From contig CAMYLV010000013.1 of the NCBI GenBank assembly GCA_947259495.1, forward strand, positions 82,078 to 146,077: a stretch of 64,000 bases of DNA. Reading direction: 5' to 3'. Source of the DNA: an uncultured Desulfobacterales bacterium (lineage in GTDB: Bacteria > Desulfobacterota > Desulfobacteria > Desulfobacterales > JAHEIW01). Shown here piece after piece: positions 9,114 through 16,673 of this stretch. How positions within the stretch are numbered: position 1 is the stretch's first letter; the number at the start of each line of letters is the position of its first letter. The position numbers were made by a program, and so were the translations under genes. The notes under the pieces are model-generated. The model made no database searches, was not told where the DNA came from, and worked only from the letters and a program-made list of their open reading frames with translations.

Positions 9114-9594
9114 TTTTGAGCCCCTTTCTCTCTATACATAGAGATTGGTACCCATTTTGGAAATTGAGCAGGGTTGACAGGCGTGACACGCGGTTTATTG
9201 AGGGACAGTTAATGATTATCCCAACTGCAAGTGGCGTGTCAATTGGATTTTTCGCCACCCGTTGCTTTCAGCCGCGCATTCGCAAAGCCGCCTTCGAAAG
9301 GAAATTCGGATCTCGCTATTTTTTTAAAAAACGATTTCTGATTGCAAATTAACCGCTTCGTAATTAACTTTTTTGAATAAATCACGAGGCATTAAAAGTT
9401 CCGGAGCAAAATAAAGGTGTCAGGATTCAGAGGTCAGAAAAAAGCTGAAGTTAATGACCATCTACCTTTCCCCGGTCACATCAGACTTCTGTCATCTGAC
9501 CTCTGTTCTCTGATAGCTGAAACATTAGTTCCGATAATATGGGTATACCGAAATTGCGCGTCTGTAACAAATTGTAGCGTGGGAGGAAACAGCG
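9114..9594. other. 480-base intergenic region with TCTGACC inverted repeat
   Basis: No coding potential was found between the divergent cytochrome and thioesterase genes. An exact 11-base inverted repeat, CAGAGGTCAGA at 9428-9438 and TCTGACCTCTG at 9495-9505, sits in a stretch rich in TCTG words. A second smaller pair, TGACACGC at 9184-9191 and GCGTGTCA at 9233-9240, lies nearer the cytochrome gene. Promoters for both genes must lie here but none is clear. Confidence 0.5.
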
Positions 9595-10062
9595 ATGAGC
9601 GAAAAGGCAATCCAGGATTACTACCCCGATGAGTACAGTCATTGCTATGGCTGTGGGCGCTTAAACGAACATGGTTTGCAAATAAAAAGTTACTGGAACG
9701 GAGAGGAAAGCGTCTGTAAATTCCAGCCCAAACCCTACCACCTGGCATTGCCCGGTTTTGTTTATGGTGGCCTGATCGCCTCCTTAATCGATTGCCATGC
9801 CATCGGCACCGCTGCAGCCGCCAAATATGGTGCTGAAAAGCGCGCCCCGGGGACCGATCCGCCCTTGCGCTTTGTGACTGCCTCACTGCATGTCGATTAC
9901 CTGGCGCCGACACCGATTGATGCCGCTCTTGAGCTTCGCGGCCGAGTAAAAGAAGCTAAGGAACGCAAAGTGATTGTTGACGTTAGCCTTTCTGCCAACG
10001 GGCGCACATGCGCACGCGGAGAAGTTACGGGCGTCCTTATGCCTGAAAGCATGATGTCATAG
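9595..10062 (+). CDS. PaaI-type hotdog thioesterase
   Basis: A 155-residue hotdog-fold protein. The fold is indicated by LPGFVYGGLIASLIDCHA, which matches the helix with the conserved Gly-Gly and Asp of PaaI/YbgC-like acyl-CoA thioesterases, followed by SLHVDYLAPTPIDAALELRG. An N-terminal HCYGCGRLNEHGL motif is typical of a subgroup of these proteins. It is preceded by GGGAGGAAACAGCG. It probably hydrolyses an acyl-CoA in the cytoplasm; the substrate is not known. It is followed on the same strand by a NifU-type scaffold, but with a gap of more than 120 bases, so joint transcription is possible rather than shown. Confidence 0.78.
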   Translation: MSEKAIQDYYPDEYSHCYGCGRLNEHGLQIKSYWNGEESVCKFQPKPYHLALPGFVYGGLIASLIDCHAIGTAAAAKYGAEKRAPGTDPPLRFVTASLHVDYLAPTPIDAALELRGRVKEAKERKVIVDVSLSANGRTCARGEVTGVLMPESMMS

Positions 10063-10185
10063 ACGCAAACTGTTGCAGGTAAATTTAGCCACGAAAAGCT
10101 TGACCAATGCCACAAAGTGGTATAAGTTAATCAACAGAAAGAAACCAGAAAACAAACATTAACCCCAACCATCCAGGAGAAAAAA

Positions 10186-10404
10186 ATGAAAGAGCAGGTT
10201 CAAAGCGCGTTGGATGACATTCGGCCGTCACTTCAGGCAGATGGTGGTGATGTGGAACTGGTCGATGTGGTTGACGGCGTCGTCACCGTCAGATTGACGG
10301 GGGCCTGCGGCGGATGTCCCATGTCACAGATGACCCTCAAACAGGGTATCGAAACCTATGTTAAAAAGAAAATCCCTGAAATCGTCAGCGTAGAGTCCGT
10401 ATAA
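10186..10404 (+). CDS. NifU-like C-terminal domain Fe-S scaffold
   Basis: A 72-residue stand-alone NifU C-terminal (Nfu) domain. SLQADGGDVELVDV and the GACGGCPMSQMTLK motif with its Cys-x2-Cys are the family signature; the two cysteines bind a [4Fe-4S] cluster at a dimer interface for delivery to apo-proteins. AGGAG stands eight bases before the ATG. The length is normal for the single-domain form. It fits an organism loaded with Fe-S proteins, but the immediate neighbours (thioesterase, MFS transporter) give no special hint. Confidence 0.9.
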   Translation: MKEQVQSALDDIRPSLQADGGDVELVDVVDGVVTVRLTGACGGCPMSQMTLKQGIETYVKKKIPEIVSVESV

Positions 10405-10568
10405 TTTCGGCAAATCTTACATATCTTCATTCAGTGACCGCCGCGGTTGTCGTCCGGCCAAAAGTTTTTGTCCTTTCAAGGTCCTGTTTGCGATCACCAG
10501 TCTGATATGCGGGTCGCAAGCAGGGCGCTTGCTATATTTCCCATACACCGCCAAAAACCGACCTTCCC

Positions 10569-11792
10569 TCAATCGTTTGAAAAACGAACATCAGTGCCAA
10601 AACGTGCAAATCCGATGGTCCCCAGCACCCCGAATACAAATGCGACGATGAAATTGGTTGTCGGGCTAACCAGCCATAAAAAAGCACCGCCAAAAGCCGC
10701 GACGGAAACACACACATCACGGATAAAATAATATAGACCGTACATCCCCGCTTTGCAGGATTCCGGCGCCAAATCCAGTATAAGGGCTTTACGGGTCGGC
10801 TCACCAAACTCTTTTAATCCCCGGAGAACAAATGCTGGAATCAGCCACAGGAACGACTGGCAGAATATAAGCCCCAGCGGGAAAAATGTAAAAAAGATAA
10901 AGGTGATCACAACAAAAGGCTTTTTGGCGGTTTTATCTGCCAGGTGAGCGACCGGAATATAGACGAGCACCGCGGTGGCCATTTCAATAGCGGTCAGCAG
11001 GCCGAATTGAAAAGCCGTGACGGGTTGGGCAATCGTTTGCATGCACCAAACCACGACAAAGGCGTAAGGGATTTGCTCACAAAACCGAATGAGGATATCA
11101 GATACCAGCAAACGCTTCAGCGAAACATCCATCGATTGAAACAATTTCCAGGGATTTTTTTCAGGCGTGATGGTGCAATCGTCAGCAGATGTCGGTTGGG
11201 CATCATCTTCAATTAATTTTTGCTGCAACAAGACGGCCATAATTGACAAGGCCAACGCCACGCTAAAGGCGATGCGAACACCCCGCTCAACGCCCCATAC
11301 GCCGATGCACAACCCGCCCAGTATCGGTCCCAACGCCATTGGAAAGCGACGCACTAGCGAATGCATGGTGACGCCCATGGTTCTTTTGTTGGTCGGCAGC
11401 ACTTTTGCGATCAGGCCCATGGTTGCCGGAAGAGAAATGGCCGACCAGGCCAGAAAAAAAACAGCACCGATTAAAACCGCCTGCCAGGCCGGAATCAGAA
11501 TCACCATTAAAAAACCGGCCATGGCCATAAAATTAAACACCAATAGCGCACGCTTGGCGCCGATGCGCTCGGAAAGATAACCTCCCGGAAATGCATAAAT
11601 GGCCGATAGGAAATTATCCAGTCCATTTAACAGACCGATCGAAATCACCCCGCCACCTAAAGCCAGTAAATAAATAGGCAGGAAGCGCTCCGCCAAACGC
11701 TCGCCCATACCCACCAGAACCACCATAAACAACAACCCCACAGTGCTTTTGGTCAATCCGAGAAAGTTCGACACAATTGTGAGACGGCTCAT
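10569..11792 (-). CDS. MFS transporter
   Basis: A 407-residue protein with about twelve hydrophobic segments split by a charged central loop near residues 195-215. The motif GYLSERIGAKRALLVFNF, between the second and third helices, is the major facilitator signature (G-x3-D/E-R-x-G-x-R/K). The start is preceded by AGGAGACCCGCCG. The direction and substrate cannot be told from sequence. It is transcribed divergently from the superoxide dismutase gene. Confidence 0.8.
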   Translation of the reverse strand: MSRLTIVSNFLGLTKSTVGLLFMVVLVGMGERLAERFLPIYLLALGGGVISIGLLNGLDNFLSAIYAFPGGYLSERIGAKRALLVFNFMAMAGFLMVILIPAWQAVLIGAVFFLAWSAISLPATMGLIAKVLPTNKRTMGVTMHSLVRRFPMALGPILGGLCIGVWGVERGVRIAFSVALALSIMAVLLQQKLIEDDAQPTSADDCTITPEKNPWKLFQSMDVSLKRLLVSDILIRFCEQIPYAFVVVWCMQTIAQPVTAFQFGLLTAIEMATAVLVYIPVAHLADKTAKKPFVVITFIFFTFFPLGLIFCQSFLWLIPAFVLRGLKEFGEPTRKALILDLAPESCKAGMYGLYYFIRDVCVSVAAFGGAFLWLVSPTTNFIVAFVFGVLGTIGFARFGTDVRFSND

Positions 11793-11991
11793 CGGCGGGT
11801 CTCCTGAGGAGAGTAATCTCCGATCTATTCCTTAACTAACTGATATTTAATAGTTTTCTTAGTATGCATAAATAGTTGTCGGATCTATTTTAGTGCTTAT
11901 ACTTATTTTTGAATACAAAGTCTAACAATTAGAATGATCATTTCTTAATGTTTTCACCAACAGAATGACAACAATAATCGGAGGTGCCAAG

Positions 11992-12597
11992 ATGAGCCAT
12001 AAATTACCCGCGCTTCCATATGCATACAATGCTTTGGAGCCTTATTTTGATGAACAAACTATGCAAATTCACCATACCAAACACCACCAGACCTACGTCG
12101 ACAAACTCAATGCCGCTCTGGAGGGCCATGACGATTTACAGAAGAAAAGCGCAGAAGATCTCATAACGGATCTGAATGCCATCCCGGAGAAGATTCGAAC
12201 CGCTGTCAGAAATCACGGCGGCGGGCATGCCAACCATAGTTTTTTTTGGCCCCTGTTGTGGAAAGAGGTCGATTTTGACGGTGGCGTTGCAAAGGCCATA
12301 AAAGCCAAATTCGGCGATTATGATACCTTTAAAGAACGGTTTTCAAATTCAGCCGCCCTGCTTTTCGGCAGTGGCTGGACCTGGCTGGTCGTTAAAAACG
12401 GTGAACTTGAAATCACCACCACACCCAATCAGGACAGTCCCTTGAGTCAGGGTCAAATACCGATTCTGGGCCTGGATGTCTGGGAGCACGCGTATTATTT
12501 GAAATATCAGAATCGTCGACCGGAATATATTGCGGCATTTTTTAACGTGATCAACTGGGAAAAAGTTGATGAAAACTTTAAAAACGCGATCCAATAA
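11992..12597 (+). CDS. sodA: Mn-type superoxide dismutase
   Basis: A 201-residue Fe/Mn superoxide dismutase that converts superoxide to oxygen and hydrogen peroxide. Metal ligands are visible in [23 protein letters not shown] and [13 protein letters not shown]. The Gly in GGGHANHS together with NQDSPL is the combination usually seen in Mn-specific enzymes, while Fe enzymes have Gln in the first and Ala in the second. The start at 11992 follows GGAGGTGCCAAG; an in-frame ATG at 11965 has no ribosome site. The upstream region holds AATGATCATT, a short palindrome at 11934-11943, which could be a metal-regulator site. A superoxide reductase (desulfoferrodoxin) is also present elsewhere in the window. 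Confidence 0.92.
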   Translation: MSHKLPALPYAYNALEPYFDEQTMQIHHTKHHQTYVDKLNAALEGHDDLQKKSAEDLITDLNAIPEKIRTAVRNHGGGHANHSFFWPLLWKEVDFDGGVAKAIKAKFGDYDTFKERFSNSAALLFGSGWTWLVVKNGELEITTTPNQDSPLSQGQIPILGLDVWEHAYYLKYQNRRPEYIAAFFNVINWEKVDENFKNAIQ

Positions 12598-12647
12598 GCT
12601 GCATTACACCCCTAAAGGTTAAAATAGGAACAGGCAGGCTGTAATTA

Positions 12648-12751
12648 GACCGCTTTCCATAATTGTGTTCCGATTCACGGAATTGCGGCATGAGTGGTTG
12701 TAGAAATAAACGTTTTAATATCGGAACGTTTTTTTGACAACCACTATAAAA
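12648..12751 (+). repeat. Miniature hairpin repeat, copy A
   Basis: One of six ~105-base copies in this window. The element starts ACCGCTTTCCATAA, has a variable middle with GGAATTG, then a long hairpin formed by AGTGGTTGT...AACG and CGTTTTTTT...ACAACCACT, ending in CTATA. This copy lies 50 bases after the sodA stop codon. Confidence 0.85.
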
Positions 12752-12755
12752 ATCC

Positions 12756-12788
12756 AAGAGGGCAGGTTAAATATTATCCTGCCCTCTT
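12756..12788 (+). terminator. Hairpin terminator after sodA
   Basis: AAGAGGGCAGG and CCTGCCCTCTT form a perfect 11-base-pair stem with an 11-base loop. The following GTTTCATT is only a weak T-tract. It is the first strong simple hairpin after sodA and probably ends that transcript, with the repeat element lying inside its 3' end. Confidence 0.65.
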
Positions 12789-12867
12789 GTTTCATTAGAA
12801 ATAGCATATCGGATGGGAATTCGACCGAGACGGACCTCAGGTAAATGACGAAGTTTTGTTACCTGTT

Positions 12868-13311
12868 TTAGACAGGGGCTCTCATCTTGCGCCAGCCCTC
12901 CTCCATAAACTTCTTTTCACGGTTCAGCCCCCATTCCTTCATGGCCTCGTAGTAAGCATGCAGATCGATTTTGGCAAGTTTTTGAATTTCAGCACGCTCT
13001 TGATTTCTTCTTTCTGTATCATCCGGTGTGATGCCGACCCAGGTGGCATAGCCCTGGTCGAAAACCCAATCGGCCGTCACTTCCTGGGGAGCGATTCCCA
13101 TAGATGCCGCATGGGTGCGCAAAACATCCATATCCAGCTCAAGAATCCAGTCGTTGTCCCAGACCCGATCCGAGCGCCCGGCGTCTATCTCTTGGCTGCA
13201 GACCGGGCAAAAAACCTTGGTCACCGAAGATTCCGCCAGAACCATCTTTCCGAAAAAAATCTCAGCCGTTTTTTGCCCGCAGACACAATTGGTTTTAAAG
13301 CTTTCACACAT
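12868..13311 (-). CDS. Hypothetical Cys-containing protein
   Basis: A 147-residue protein with no function that I recognise. The N-terminal 45 residues have cysteines in the pattern NCVCGQK and VFCPVCSQEID, likely a zinc-ribbon-like structure. The rest is acidic and helical with a Trp-rich patch (VWDNDWILELDMD) and ADWVFDQGYATWVG, ending in HAYYEAMKEWGLNREKKF. AGGAGG stands before the ATG, so translation is credible. It is probably cytoplasmic. It stands alone, convergent with sodA. Confidence 0.65.
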   Translation of the reverse strand: MCESFKTNCVCGQKTAEIFFGKMVLAESSVTKVFCPVCSQEIDAGRSDRVWDNDWILELDMDVLRTHAASMGIAPQEVTADWVFDQGYATWVGITPDDTERRNQERAEIQKLAKIDLHAYYEAMKEWGLNREKKFMEEGWRKMRAPV

Positions 13312-13482
13312 ATCTTAGCCTCCTGGTGGAGAAATGTAATGATTGTATCAAAAAATATTTATCAAAGACGTGAGAAAATCCAATTGATTTAGGTCAAATA
13401 ACCAAAGCCTGAAATGCATCTTTCAAATTTTAAAAAAGGGGGTAAACTGTTTATAGGGGCTGTTCATTGCCCAAATTTAAGC

Positions 13483-13830
13483 CTAATCCAACTTTTTCAG
13501 TATTGATAGTCCAACTAAGCGATGCCCCTTGTGTTTTTGCTTGTCAAGCGTCGTAATATGTTTAACTTCAGCCTTGTATATTCCAGAAGGGGCAGTGCCT
13601 TCGGGAGATATAAAATCGGCCTCCAAAATCTGACCGACTTCGATCATTTGCAAAAAAGCAGAATCCTCTTTTATCAGAAGCCCTGCACCTTTGATAGTTA
13701 CATTTATTACTCTGAATTGATAAATTGGTTTACCGACAAACTTAATTTCAATACGATAATTCCTTAGTTTCGCTCGTCTGGGTTCAGACCTTTTGTCTGT
13801 AGCGATGTTTTCCGGTAAATCCTTTTGCAT
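13483..13830 (-). CDS. PilZ domain protein
   Basis: About 115 residues. EPRRAKLRNYRIEIKF carries the RxxxR part of the cyclic-di-GMP binding motif, and VINVTIKGAGLLIK replaces the usual D/NxSxxG by NxTxxG, so binding is plausible. A stand-alone PilZ domain of this length normally acts as an adaptor that controls motility or secretion in response to c-di-GMP. ATG 13830 is chosen over an in-frame TTG at 13839. No motility gene is nearby. Confidence 0.7.
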   Translation of the reverse strand: MQKDLPENIATDKRSEPRRAKLRNYRIEIKFVGKPIYQFRVINVTIKGAGLLIKEDSAFLQMIEVGQILEADFISPEGTAPSGIYKAEVKHITTLDKQKHKGHRLVGLSILKKLD

Positions 13831-14100
13831 GTAACCCAATTCCGATATTTTGTTTAATCAAGCAGTCAACGAGAGGTTGCCATTAAAAAATGATCATCAC
13901 AATTTCAAGATATCTATAAATTACGAAGATGTTATTAATTTTACAGGTATGATCTGAATATCGCAAGGAATTTTAGATGGTGACACGGTATCGTCTAATG
14001 TGGAGGCTTTTGATTTGCAATTCAGGCTTAGATGGCAGCTGATGTTTTTACAGATTGCACAATGACAAATATACCCAATAATCGCCTCATAAAAGAGGTG

Positions 14101-14128
14101 GAGAGGAGCGAATGCTCCTCTCTTTTTT
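14101..14128 (+). terminator. Strong plus-strand intrinsic terminator without an upstream gene
   Basis: GAGAGGAGC and GCTCCTCTC form a nine-pair stem with a GAAT tetraloop, followed directly by six Ts. This is a textbook Rho-independent terminator for plus-strand transcription, yet no plus-strand gene lies between 13860 and 14100. The neighbouring genes on both sides are on the minus strand. Confidence 0.8.
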
Positions 14129-14139
14129 AAGGTATTGAT

Positions 14140-14349
14140 CTACTTTGCTTTCTTGATTTCAGCAATATGCTCTTCAACGGCCTTGGCTTCCTCCTGCAGA
14201 TCGGCCAGATGCTTTTCTAACCCGGCGATCCTTTGTTTTTTGGTCATAAATCGCGGCCTCAAATACGGAGGCTCATCGCATCCGCAAAAACAGACATTTT
14301 GATGTCCCCATCTCTGTAATCCCTGATGGCTGCCCGTGGTACAACACAT
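14140..14349 (-). CDS. Small Cys-rich DUF5320-like protein
   Basis: A 69-residue protein with a Cys/Gly/His-rich N-terminal half (MCCTTGSHQGLQRW, VCFCGCDEPPY) and a coiled-coil C-terminal half (about residues 35-69, ending EEHIAEIKKAK). The arrangement is like DUF5320 proteins found beside metal-related genes in anaerobes. The start at 14349 has an excellent GAGGAGGTG site; an in-frame upstream ATG does not. The gene lies directly downstream of, and shares an operator-like motif with, the ArsR-type regulator, so it is probably its target. Metal binding by the cysteines is inference. Confidence 0.68.
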   Translation of the reverse strand: MCCTTGSHQGLQRWGHQNVCFCGCDEPPYLRPRFMTKKQRIAGLEKHLADLQEEAKAVEEHIAEIKKAK

Positions 14350-14387
14350 ATTTTCACCTCCTCTCGTAGAATAGTTTTCGAATATTC

Positions 14388-14401
14388 GCATATACTAATA
14401 T
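14388..14401 (+). promoter_or_regulatory. Putative ArsR-family operator, target gene
   Basis: GCATATACTAATAT lies about 40 bases upstream of the DUF5320-like start codon. The same 14-mer with one change (GCATATACTGATAT, minus strand, 14741-14754) lies directly before the arsR-type gene. AT-rich sites of this type are usual for ArsR/SmtB repressors. Confidence 0.55.
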
Positions 14402-14425
14402 AATTGAGTAAAAAAAAGCGCCCGC

Positions 14426-14734
14426 CTATACAAACTCTTCGCCCAGCGTTTCCCGGAGTGCGGCCCTATATTTATTCAGTCCATCCGGATCAAGTGCGTA
14501 GTGCATAAAGGCGCCATGTCGATCACCGCGAACCAAACCCGCCTGTCTTAAGATGCGCAAATGCTGCGAAACGGCCGATTGTGTGACACCGAGCTGGTGA
14601 GCCAAAGCATTGACGCATAAAGGTCCGCCCTTACAAACTCCCGGTTGGCAGTCGTTTAGCAGCTTAACCAATCTTAAGCGGGTTGGATCTGATAGGGCTT
14701 TGAAAATCTCAACCAGTTTCTCTACTTCATCCAT
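14426..14734 (-). CDS. ArsR-family transcriptional regulator
   Basis: A 102-residue winged-helix repressor. LSDPTRLRLVKLL begins the fold, and LAHQLGVTQSAVSQHLRILRQAGL is the recognition helix region. Cysteines in CQPGVCKGGPLCVN near residues 29-40 resemble a metal- or thiol-sensing site, placed before the DNA-binding helix. The family usually represses detoxification genes until metal binding or oxidation releases it. A possible operator lies seven bases upstream of its own start and a matching one precedes the next gene, indicating autoregulation and control of the DUF5320-like gene. The inducer cannot be deduced. Confidence 0.85.
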   Translation of the reverse strand: MDEVEKLVEIFKALSDPTRLRLVKLLNDCQPGVCKGGPLCVNALAHQLGVTQSAVSQHLRILRQAGLVRGDRHGAFMHYALDPDGLNKYRAALRETLGEEFV

Positions 14735-14740
14735 AACAGT

Positions 14741-14754
14741 ATATCAGTATATGC
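14741..14754 (-). promoter_or_regulatory. Putative ArsR-family operator, autoregulatory
   Basis: Minus-strand GCATATACTGATAT, differing at one base from the copy at 14388-14401. Its position just before the ATG would let the repressor block its own transcription start or initiation complex. Confidence 0.55.
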
Positions 14755-14823
14755 TAATATGCTAAATATTATGTCGTCCTGACAAAATTGTCAAGAGGAA
14801 ATTGCCCTGAACTGGACAAATGA

Positions 14824-16254
14824 TTATGTCTTTATTTTGGGGGATAGAATGTGCGTGGCGCTGCCCAGATAGAGTTCGGCGGCTTCGCCTTCGGTTTCTG
14901 AAAGAGTGGGATGCGGATGAATGCTCAAGGCCATATCCTCGGCCAGAGCGCCTATCTCAATGGCCAGAACACCTTCAGAAATGAGTCCCTCCGTATTGCG
15001 GCCGCATATCCCAACGCCTACAATCCGACCGGTTTCCGGATCAGCAATGATTTTGGTCAGGCCTTCGGGGGCGCCCATAGTCGTGGCGCGACCTGAAAAT
15101 TTCCAGGGAAATCGCAGCACCTTAATCGGAATCTTTTCAGCGCGGGCCTGTTCTTCGGTCAGGCCGCACCAGGCGATCTGCGGGTCAGTATAGACTACGG
15201 CCGGGATAGCACGCACATCAAATGCGGACGGTTTCCCGGCAATCACCTCTGCCGCGACCTTGCCCTCACGGGTGGCCTTATGGGCCAGCATGAGACCGCC
15301 GGCCACATCTCCGACCGCAAAAATGCGCTCATCGGTGGTGCGCAGTTGATCATCGACCTTTATAAAGCCCCTGTCGTCAAGTTCCACCTTGGTTTTTTCC
15401 AATCCGATATCCGTGACAGAGACCTCACGGCCGATGGCCACCAGCACGCGATCAAATCGCTGTTCGGGTTTTTCCACATCACCTTCCAATATGACCGCCA
15501 CCCCATCATCTGTTTCTTGCAGGGAGGCCACTTTGGTTTTTAGATGGATCGATTCAAAAATCGTGTTTAGCCGGCGTTGCAACGGCTCAACCAGATCCGC
15601 GTCAACACCGGATAGCAGACGGCCTTCAAGTTCAACCAGACTCACCCGGCTGCCCAGCGCCGCGTATACTGTTCCAAGTTCCAGGCCGACATATCCGCCG
15701 CCGACAATGAGCAAACTCTGCGGCACATCCGCCAGCGCCAGAGCGCCGGATGAGCTCATGATGCGGCCGCCGGGTTTAAAATCTGTGCCCGGAAACGGAA
15801 TCGGACGGGAACCGGTTGCAATAATGGCATGCCGAAATTTGATGTGACTGACTTCACAATCATGCAGTCGCGCTGTATTGGCGCTTTCAAACTGCGCGCG
15901 CCCCTGCAATAATTGAACGCCGCGCCTATTGCTTAGACTGACCAGACCGTCGGCCATCGTATCGATAACGTTAGCCTTCCATTCACGCAGGGCCTTCAGA
16001 TCGATGCGAGGCTTGTCAAAGGTAATTCCCATCCTTTCGGCGCGCCGGGCATCATGAATCAGTTCGGCTAAAAAAAGAAACGTTTTTGAGGGAATACAGC
16101 CTTTGTACAGGCACACCCCTCCCGGCCGCTGGGCCGGATCTACCATGGTCACGTCCAGCCCCAGGTCGGCAGCGCGAAAAGCGGCCGCATAGCCACCCGG
16201 TCCGCTGCCGATGACCAATAGTTCAGCTTCCTGCTCTAACTCACCCATTACCAT
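14824..16254 (-). CDS. lpdA: Dihydrolipoyl dehydrogenase (E3)
   Basis: A 476-residue flavoprotein disulfide reductase that reoxidises dihydrolipoyl groups of E2 with NAD+. LLVIGSGPGGYAAAFRAA is the FAD-binding loop, GGVCLYKGCIPSK holds the redox-active Cys pair, LLIVGGGYVGLELG is the NAD-binding loop, IFAVGDVAG the second FAD motif, and SIHPHPTLSE the catalytic His-Glu pair near the C-terminus. The start at 16254 follows AAAGG; longer starts would add a non-conserved segment. It is the last gene of the dehydrogenase cluster but is separated from E2 by 419 bases holding two repeat elements, so it may have its own promoter. Confidence 0.93.
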   Translation of the reverse strand: MVMGELEQEAELLVIGSGPGGYAAAFRAADLGLDVTMVDPAQRPGGVCLYKGCIPSKTFLFLAELIHDARRAERMGITFDKPRIDLKALREWKANVIDTMADGLVSLSNRRGVQLLQGRAQFESANTARLHDCEVSHIKFRHAIIATGSRPIPFPGTDFKPGGRIMSSSGALALADVPQSLLIVGGGYVGLELGTVYAALGSRVSLVELEGRLLSGVDADLVEPLQRRLNTIFESIHLKTKVASLQETDDGVAVILEGDVEKPEQRFDRVLVAIGREVSVTDIGLEKTKVELDDRGFIKVDDQLRTTDERIFAVGDVAGGLMLAHKATREGKVAAEVIAGKPSAFDVRAIPAVVYTDPQIAWCGLTEEQARAEKIPIKVLRFPWKFSGRATTMGAPEGLTKIIADPETGRIVGVGICGRNTEGLISEGVLAIEIGALAEDMALSIHPHPTLSETEGEAAELYLGSATHILSPKIKT

Positions 16255-16368
16255 ATCTAAGCCTTTGATTTGTTTGTCGTTAGTTGTTTGTTGTGCGTTG
16301 CTTGCAGCTTCTATTTTTGGACTGCTGGCCACTGGCCTCTGGCTTCATGCTTTTGGTTATTAGCCGCA

Positions 16369-16473
16369 TATAGTGGTTGTCAAAAAAACGTTCCGTCATT
16401 CCAACGTTTTTTTCTACAACCACTTATACCCCAATTCCGTATTTCGAAATATTAATATGGAAAGCGGTATAAA
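16369..16473 (-). repeat. Miniature hairpin repeat, copy B
   Basis: A minus-orientation copy of the ~105-base element, beginning on this strand with TATAGTGGTTGTC and ending in GGAAAGCGGTATAAAA. It lies between the E2 stop codon and the E3 start codon. Confidence 0.85.
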
Positions 16474-16529
16474 ATCTGTTGCTGTCCAAAATGAGGGCTT
16501 TTTGCCAATGTATCGATAATTGAGGATTA

Positions 16530-16671
16530 GTTTGTGTTTAGAAATGAGGATTTTTTTTATTGTGCAAGGCCGCACAAGGATTTTAGCCTTCGGCGTACTT
16601 GAAGTACATTGAAGGCTGAAATCCGCGGAGAACGCCGCACAACGTAAAAAAGACCATTTCTAAACGCAAAC
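16530..16671 (-). other. Stop-codon-anchored structured element, type 1 (E2 gene)
   Basis: A 142-base nested palindrome beginning two bases after the E2 stop codon. The outer stem pairs GTTTGCGTTTAGAAATG with CATTTCTAAACACAAAC, the middle stem TTGTGC with GCACAA, and the inner stem AGCCTTC with GAAGGCT. Unpaired blocks TTCTCCGCGGATTTC, AAAATCCTTGTGCGG and GTACGCC are kept in the second copy at 63086-63232 while all three stems differ in sequence there but still pair. This suggests selection on RNA or DNA structure. Confidence 0.8.
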
Positions 16672-16673
16672 TA

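Noticed and set aside
11934-11943. Fur or PerR box before sodA
   Set aside because: AATGATCATT is only a ten-base palindrome and lacks the full 19-base Fur or 15-base PerR pattern.
12856-13392. Plus-strand open frame of 178 codons opposite the hypothetical Cys-containing gene
   Set aside because: The minus-strand reading has an AGGAGG site and two Cys-x2-Cys-type patterns; the plus-strand reading has neither.
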